A DNA stretch of 64,000 nucleotides from contig OZ020612.1 of assembly GCA_963971575.1 (NCBI GenBank), positions 70,553,869-70,617,868 of the forward strand, read 5' to 3'. The stretch is from Liopterus haemorrhoidalis. Its lineage: Eukaryota > Arthropoda > Insecta > Coleoptera > Dytiscidae. Numbering within the stretch: the stretch's first letter is position 1; each line of letters starts with the position of its first letter. A model generated the notes under the pieces. It did not search any database, was not told where the DNA came from, and saw only the letters and a program-made list of their open reading frames with translations. This document shows, piece after piece, positions 57,563 to 64,000 of this stretch. The translations under genes were made by a program, and so were the position numbers.

Positions 57563-57800
57563 GTTTCAGGTGCTTCGAAGAAAGTTAAAACGAAATTCAC
57601 CAAAAAAACAATTTCTGTCCATCGTTCTGTCTGTTTGTCCAAGATTCGCGACAAACGTCTGGATATATTTTCACGTAATTTCATATGATGGCAGAACAAA
57701 ATGAGGATTTGAGCATAATCTCAAAAATAACATTCTAATGAAGGGTTTTGAGCCCATCTATCAGAGAAGTTTCGAGGACAATAACGAAAATTTTGAAATA

Positions 57801-58332
57801 TAGTCGGATTGCTGATAGGTGACTGTTACATGTATGTATCAAGTAGTGCATTCATATAATAATCTAGTTACCATTTAACAGCGATTTTAAAAATGTTTAT
57901 TGTTTTATGTCTTAACTGTCAGTGTCTGGTAATAAATATTAATTAAAATATGGCTTGCGGCCAATTATTAAATTCACAAACTTTAATTTTAAATCTGCTG
58001 GAATAAACAACAAATTATAATCCAAAATTTACGTATAAGTATAAATTTTTCCTTATTTATAATTATTACCTTAAAATTAATAATTTTGTTTGTTTGAGTA
58101 TTGCTGTAAATTTATTTTCGCGCTGTAATTAGTAAAGATATCTACGAATTATGCTATTTCTTTCTAATGCTTTGGTTTTTATTCAAATAATTTTGAAGGT
58201 TAGTTGGCAACTTGAGTCACTATACGTTACTATGGGTATGCAAATAATTATAATGATATAGACAGAGAAAGCATATAGTATTGAATATCGATACTTGTAG
58301 CAACGAACAGTCACTTATCAGCAATCCAACCA
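57801..58332. mobile_element. Tc1/mariner-type MITE
   Basis: The ends TAGTCGGATTGCTGATAGGT and the reverse complement of ACTTATCAGCAATCCAACCA form a ~28-bp imperfect TIR, flanked by TA (57799-57800 and 58333-58334). 532 bp, non-coding. Confidence 0.7.
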
Positions 58333-58344
58333 TACCTCACTTAT

Positions 58345-59340
58345 TACCAGGGATGGATAACGTAACGTAACAATACCTGATAACGTTATAATAACGATTC
58401 AACTACAATTTCGAATAGAATAACGTAACGATATTATTATAATGTTATATAACGTTATTTTAATAACGCTATATAACGTTATAAAAATATTTTTTAAATG
58501 TTTCATTTGTGTTGAATAAATGTATTGAATGTATTGTTAAATGTATTGTTGAAAAAATGTATAATAAATATTATTTTTGTACCTGTATTGTGAAGTAAAT
58601 TTAAATTCAATATGCGTAAAAATATATATCAGCTAGAATATTTAAAAAGCACGTATTCAAATTAACTTAAATAAGCATGACAAATATTAAAATTCATTGT
58701 TTACATTTCGACTTGCTAATGGCTATTGTAAACTCATCAGTCGACAACCGGTTTTACGCAAAAATATTCTTTGCATATTTCAAAAATTATCATGTAATTA
58801 CTTTTCGGTGAGTAACTACCTGTCTGTAAAAATAGATATGACATACCTTATTTATAGAGGAAACGAATGTATTTGTAAAATTTCTTTGCAAAAAGTGTTG
58901 CCTCTAAATTTATATGCAGTGTGACATAAATTGTTTACTGGGTTAGGAATTTAGTTATGTCATTTGTATTTTGGCAAATTAGACACGTTTCACTATTAGA
59001 ACCAGTTTTATTTTAAGAAATATTTGATTTTTTGTTGTTATATTTATGAAGTTTTGTTATATTTAAATTTATATGCCAGGTCAGGGGCGCACACAGATTT
59101 TTTTTAGGGGCGGTCCGTTAATCTGGGCTGGTAAAACACCTATTTGTTTGGTGAAAAGCAAAAAGTATGAAGTATTTACAAAATAATAAATAACATAAAT
59201 CGTACAAAGTTAAACATAGCAAGCTTTGAAAATGGTTTTGTTATATAAAAAAACCAAATAAAACCTGCAAATTTTCTTGCCTGTTAGTGCGAGTTTGATA
59301 TTAAAGGTGATAACATCAAATCGTTTGTAATTATGGTTTA
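58345..59340. other. Intergenic with two solitary hAT-like ends
   Basis: CAGGGATGGATAACG at 58348 starts a stretch rich in ATAACGTTAT palindromes, and CAGGGGCGCACACAG lies near 59083. Both look like hAT left ends, but I find no matching right ends. The rest is AT-rich spacer. Confidence 0.4.
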
Positions 59341-59343
59341 CGT

Positions 59344-59588
59344 ACTTCAAATGAAGAAATGATAGATATGGTTCTGTCATTCGGGGAATGTCAAATAAAT
59401 TCTGTTAGGGCCCAGCAACTCTACCAAGAAAGGTATCGTGAAGGTAAAGGTTAGATGACTTAGAACATAGGGTAAGAACAGCCATCAGGGAAATTCAAGA
59501 GTATACCGTTCTAAATGTAATGGAAGAGTTTTTATTACTAATGAGAAAATGTGTGGATAACAACAGCGGTCATATTAAACATTTGTAA
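59344..59588 (+). pseudogene. Deleted transposase-like gene: DUF4817-type N-terminus joined to C-terminus
   Basis: The first frame reads TSNEEMIDMVLSFGECQINS then VRAQQLYQERYREG, matching the helix-turn-helix (DUF4817) "..eE.vDm.l.yGe...N...A..lY.eryp.r" pattern found in insect mariner-like transposable-element proteins. A second frame, starting near 59456, reads VRTAIREIQEY and ends GHIKHL-stop, like the common "GghFEHLL" C-terminus of those proteins. The catalytic centre is missing. Dead. Confidence 0.55.
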
Positions 59589-60228
59589 ATTTTCCTTAGT
59601 TTATTACTAACTTAACCCCGTACATTTTCAGGGTTGAAGTTCAATGTTGTGAACACCAAAAAAATTTGAAAGTGTATATATTCAATATTAAATTGAGGTC
59701 TAATAAAATTACTTAAAAAAATTAGCATTTAAATATAAATATATAATAGCGATAATAATTACTAAAGAATTTACAAAATAGGCCACATAATTACTATAAA
59801 AATTTACATAAAATTCGATACCCTATAATAAAATTTGACATTATAATTGCCCTATAAATTTCTCCAAGCCATCTTTGATAAATAACATTCACTTGTTTAT
59901 TCAATTAATTTTTTACCTTCAAGTGTCTAAATGATTGTAATAATGTCCTTGTCTTCACCTTTCTTTGCGTGGTCTAGTTTAATAGGGCGGGTGCACAGTC
60001 AGGCCGCATTACACCGCTGTATTTCCATTGGCAGACCACTGGCCAAGTACACGCATCGATTATTTCAACCCCTTCTAATATGAAGTGATGTTAATTTTAA
60101 GGATGATGTCATGATGCAAAGTTCTGCGCAAATTGAAAATATGAATTTCTGTTACTAATAAGCGAGTTTCTGAAGCTTGGTGGTAAAGCACTTCACAAGA
60201 GAGATGACATTATTTCGTTGATATGGAG

Positions 60229-61247
60229 AAAAAATTGATATAAAGTGTGAATTTTCACACATTGCAGGGTTTCGCAGGTATATAATAAGTGAAGGCGGCA
60301 TGCTGAGTGTGTAGGACAAATTTTGCTTTGTAGTAACCACGGCAAAATGAAAATCTTTTTATTTTCACACATTGCAGGGTTAAGCAGGTATATAATAAGT
60401 GAAGGCGGCATGCTGAGTGTGTAGGACAAATTTTGCTTTGTAGTAACCACGGAAAATGAAAATCCTTTTAAAATAATTTATCGTCTATTAATCTAAGAGC
60501 TTTAAAAACAAATTTTATGTGAAAATATTTTTCTGTCAGTTTTAATTCGAATATCTAATACCATTATTTGGGTTTCTAAATATTTGTAGTATTTTTTTTA
60601 TATAGCAAGGTCCATTAATATTTTCAAAAGTGTTCCGCCCCTCTGATTTCGTATACATTCAAACAGAATTAAATTATAATTTCAACACTTCCCACTGGTT
60701 ATTTAATTTACGCTTTTAAAAATTAAATACAACATTTGCAAAAATATAACTAGAATTTTGATAAAATAATTTAAACAAAATAAAAATGCAAAAAAAAAAC
60801 AGAAAAAATAAAAATTGACGGGAATCGAACTGTAGTTTGCAAATTACAGAGCAATGATGAAACGCACTACGCTACTAGCGCTTACTAATCTACTGTGTTA
60901 CATAGCGAATTAAATATTTAACATATTTTAGTTAAAAACACAAAAAATGCGTTATTTTCTGAAAACATAATCTGATCAAAAATTCCTGTTGAACTATTCC
61001 GGTTCACACAAATGAACATTACTTAGATTTTTTTCAGATTTTTAGTTTAAACCATCTGGGCTACAGGGTGTGGGACAAAATTTTTTTTGCACAATTTTGA
61101 CAAAAATCGCTTCAAAATAATTTATTTTGCAAAAATAAAATTTTGATCGTTAATCCCCGTACCAAGCGCTTCCATTTGATATCCTAATCAGAACTAAAAA
61201 AAATTTTTTTTTTTTTCGATGAGCAGATTTTTGTTTATATTTTTAGG
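60229..61247. mobile_element. Family B repeat, with internal 110-bp tandem duplication
   Basis: The left end matches 32273 and 54042. A unit at 60251-60360 is repeated at 60361-60470 with very few changes. Colinearity with 32430-33140 then continues through CCATTATTTGGGTTTCTAAA and a degenerate tRNA-like head (60817-60890). The (GACA)n and terminal hairpin are missing on the right. Confidence 0.8.
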
Positions 61248-61249
61248 GA

Positions 61250-62000
61250 TAATGCACAAGAAAAGAGAGAGGAAAAACAAACTGACTTTTTTCTACCGCT
61301 AAACAAAGCTTCAAACGGAACTCTAATGCTTATATTTCCTGATGTGCAAGATTTTTCACAGTTTACATTTTCCAACTTATAACTTGTTGTACTTTTCTGA
61401 AGTAGCAAGATGAAAGAATTCATTGTTTTGTTTTAACACCTCTTTCGTCATGCTTCCAGAACTATATTTTATGGATCAATGCAACTATTTTAATTAAAAA
61501 TCCAATTGTAAAAATTTTAATGAGATAGTTTATAAACTGAAGTTCAATAGACAAAATGTTCTGATAAAAATAACGAAAATTAAAACCCAGAACCGTATTT
61601 AAGCACAAGATCGCATAAGGCAATCAAACCTGAATCTATTTAATATTCCAAAAGTGCTGTTACAATAAATTTCCACACTTAAGTAAGAAATATGCTCCAT
61701 GTTTTACAAGTATATGTAAATTTGAATTTTTATTATCGGTATTTCAGTAGATCAATAAAAAGAACAGTAACCTTATGGACGTTCCTTAAAAAATACAAAT
61801 CTTTTAAATGTTGTAAAGCATGCAAAATATAAATAACTTAATTTACGAATTTAAAATGTAGGATTACAACAGCAAAGTTGCAAAATGAATGTAAATACGG
61901 ATAGCTAACTATTTGGGAGAAGCGAGAGATAAAATACAACAAAAATAAATCGTTGAAGACAATGTCCAAACTTACAAATAAAAAACTACAATAACAACCA
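61250..62000. other. Intergenic, nothing recognised
   Basis: AT-rich spacer. Short open frames have no recognisable similarity. Confidence 0.5.
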
Positions 62001-62011
62001 TAAAAAGAAAA

Positions 62012-62208
62012 GTAAAAAAGAATACTGGATCGTATGGATTTTTCGCGTCGCTTCGTGACCATGTGGGTCCGTTATTAAAAACCAGAGAACAAGTAACAGT
62101 CCAAATAGTGGATTCATCGAGATTCCCCGACACCGAAGAAGGCAAAACTGATTCCATCAATCGGAAAAATCATCTATTTGTTGGAACGCCTGAGGGATCT
62201 TTAACTAG
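62012..62208 (+). other. Possible orphan exon-like fragment
   Basis: An open plus-strand frame with coding-like composition reads GSYGFFASLRDHVGPLLKT, then REQVTVQIVDSSRFPDTEEG and a C-terminal HLFVGTPEGSLTR, ending at a GTATAG that could be a donor. The minus strand is also open here with a hydrophobic stretch, so the strand is not certain. I do not recognise the family, and no adjoining exon can be proved. Confidence 0.25.
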
Positions 62209-62262
62209 GTATAGTAAATTTTATTTATGTATTTATTTATTTTATTTATTTATTTATTTTAA

Positions 62263-62772
62263 CCCTTTACCGCATAGTGTGCCATATATGGCACATTCCG
62301 ATTTTTATTTTTTATTTTACTTTTAAAACGGAATCAGAACGTTAGTTCATGAATGTTCATATATGCCACATACATAGCAATGGATCCGGCAGTATCTCAA
62401 GTAATGGGCTGGAATAGATTTGAGGATATCAAGCGGAATTTGCACTTCAACGATAATTCTGAATTTATTGAGAAAGGACAATTAGAAGATACGACGTTTT
62501 CTTTCAAAAATTCGAGGGCGACTGCTTTTAATCCCTAATGAAGAACACCTAGCAATTGACGAGCAAATAATACGGAATCATTTTCTTTTGTAATATAGTG
62601 TAGAATCATAATGTTCCATGTATGGCACAAACCCTAAATTATTATTTTTTTCATAAAAATAATAATTAATAATTTAAATATATTTTTTTAATTAATTTTT
62701 CTATCAATAAGAACCAATTCCTAATGCCCATGAATTATTTCAGCCAAAAATAAAAATTCATGCAGTAAAGGG
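62263..62772 (+). mobile_element. piggyBac-type element, copy 3, with perfect TTAA flanks
   Basis: CCCTTTACCGCATAGTGTGC on the left and ATGCAGTAAAGGG on the right, with TTAA at 62259-62262 and 62773-62776. Inside, MDPAVSQVMGWNRFEDIKRN then LHFNDNSEF matches the N-terminal catalytic-domain region of piggyBac transposases (frame 62353-62538). About 510 bp, internally deleted, non-autonomous. Confidence 0.88.
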
Positions 62773-63059
62773 TTAACTTAAATTTTTCGTAACTTATATT
62801 TTATTATTTGACTTTATTAATTTTAATATTTAAGTAGCTTATCATCAATAGCCTATCTATAAATCAATAATTTATTTATGTATACTTAGTATCTTAATCC
62901 ATTCTGCTGTAGTTTTATCAATGTATTCTTATATAACAATAATTAATTATGTAATTTTTAAACTAATTTGTATTCAAAATCTTTTCAGCTCTGGCTTTGA
63001 GGAAAATTTTAATAAAAATCAAAACCTTGATTAGATGAGTTACGTCCGTAAGTTAGTAA

Positions 63060-63273
63060 TTATAGTTGAAGGTAATGGGATTCGGACCAGTCAGAAAATA
63101 AAAACAAATTAATTAACTTCGCTAACGTTTCGATTTTTATTTTAAATCTTCATCAGAATTAACTATTAACTAAGCTCTGATGAAGATTTAAAATAAAAAT
63201 CGAAACGTTAGCGAAGTTAATTAATTTGTTTTTATTTTCTGACTGGTCCGAATCCCATTACCTTCAACTATAA
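63060..63273. repeat. Perfect 98-bp inverted repeat with hammerhead-ribozyme-like core
   Basis: Arms 63060-63157 and 63176-63273 are exact reverse complements around an 18-nt spacer. On the minus strand the left arm has CTGATGA (63156-63150), a GATTT/AAATC stem II, GAAAC (63131-63127), a 2-bp stem III and GTT (63117-63115). The flanks 63164-63157 and 63114-63107 pair over 8 bp as stem I. This fits a type-I hammerhead with a short stem III, as reported in Penelope-like retroelements. A mismatch at the base of stem II needs testing. Confidence 0.6.
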
Positions 63274-64000
63274 AATAAAAATAAAAACGTAAGCTTAGTT
63301 AAATAAACTTTTACTTATTTTTACACCTGTCCGACTTCGTAAACTCAATTATTATATTATTTACGGACATAATTCATCAACATATTAAATTAAATTTAAA
63401 AAAATCCTTCTTTTTCATTCGTATTATATTTCATTTCGGCCAAATATTTAAACTTTACCGATATATTACAAAAACTGAATCCACTAAATCTCATTTTTAC
63501 GTAACAACCCAAAATATTTTATATTAAATTATGCCCTAAATTTCCTTTATGTTCAGGATGTGCTACAAGATTCCATTGATATTTTCCTTGTTGCTTCCCA
63601 CGCCTTTATTTCTTCTCCTCCAATCTCTAGATTTTCGTCAAGAGCAAACGTCAATAAGATTAACCATGGTCAAGGTTTGGGATGGGAATTTTCGTAAACA
63701 ACCAACTACGCATGACTCTCCAATATTTTATAAATATTATTTGTTTATTGTTTTCATCGTATTTTTATGTCTGTTTTCAATATTTTGTTTGTTTACTTAT
63801 CCCAGCAAACATTTTTATACGGGCCAGTACTGTTGAAGCACATACTCCCGATTGAATGTAATGGGCCAGTACCCCGGTGTCCCCGTGGCCGTTAGCTGGC
63901 CCATTGGCGTATCAATTGCCGGCCAAGCAGCGGTAAAATGCAAAATAATCGCATTAAATGCTGGTAAAGTACTTCGTATAGGAGAAGTGCGAAATACAAA
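63274..64000. other. Intergenic at right edge
   Basis: Mostly AT-rich. A plus-strand open frame from a TTCAG at 63556 is readable in two phases, neither recognised. A GC-richer patch with GGGCCAGTAC repeated near 63820 and 63861 lies close to the edge; it may start another repeat or gene outside the window. Confidence 0.35.

Noticed and set aside
58348..58500. A complete hAT element starting CAGGGATGGATAACG
   Set aside because: No matching right terminus was found downstream in the window, so only a possible solitary end is noted.
1..64000. CRISPR arrays, operons or bacterial-type defence systems
   Set aside because: The window is clearly eukaryotic, with spliced exons, SINEs and insect-type DNA transposons; the GACA/TCTG tracts are microsatellites, not spacer arrays.

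Overview
This is AT-rich animal nuclear DNA, very probably from an insect. One giant gene on the minus strand fills most of it: the nesprin/Msp300 orthologue (vertebrate SYNE1/SYNE2), a spectrin-repeat protein of the LINC complex. I could place 19 coding exons between 52354 and 769. All have GT donors and AG acceptors, and the reading frame is continuous through every junction: 21,321 nt, 7,107 codons. It starts at an ATG at 52354 with a stop three codons upstream and an insect-like Kozak context. Two calponin-homology (CH) domains follow, then several thousand residues of spectrin-like coiled coil. The frame is still open at the last donor (769), so the rest of the rod and the C-terminal KASH membrane anchor lie beyond position 1. 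I cannot name the insect order.

Layout on the plus strand. 1-768: intron with a tRNA-derived SINE and a zinc-finger transposon fragment. 769-32266: densely coding rod exons, including single exons of 6.6, 4.1 and 3.0 kb, with short introns that each tend to hold one transposon or satellite. 33626-41814: the CH-domain exons, separated by repeat-filled introns. 41815-52281: a 10.5 kb first intron. 52282-52354: start exon. 52355-64000: upstream intergenic DNA with no gene I can support, again full of transposon relics.

The non-coding part is mostly DNA-transposon debris, and much of it can be read with target-site duplications: hAT (8-bp), Tc1/mariner, mariner and pogo (TA), PIF/Harbinger (TAA), piggyBac (TTAA), plus two recurrent home families called A and B here. 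Three insertions sit inside older repeats, and other copies of the host repeat show the uninterrupted site, so relative ages can be read directly.

The most interesting signals are: (1) a perfect 98-bp inverted repeat at 63060-63273 whose left arm, on the minus strand, carries the conserved core and an 8-bp stem I of a type-I hammerhead ribozyme, as known from Penelope-like elements; (2) two different Msp300 3' splice sites that abut the same end of the same repeat family (B), whose T-run serves as polypyrimidine tract, one of these introns being almost entirely repeat B; (3) a 1.2-kb heptanucleotide satellite inside an Msp300 intron that is stop-free in several frames and mimics coding sequence.
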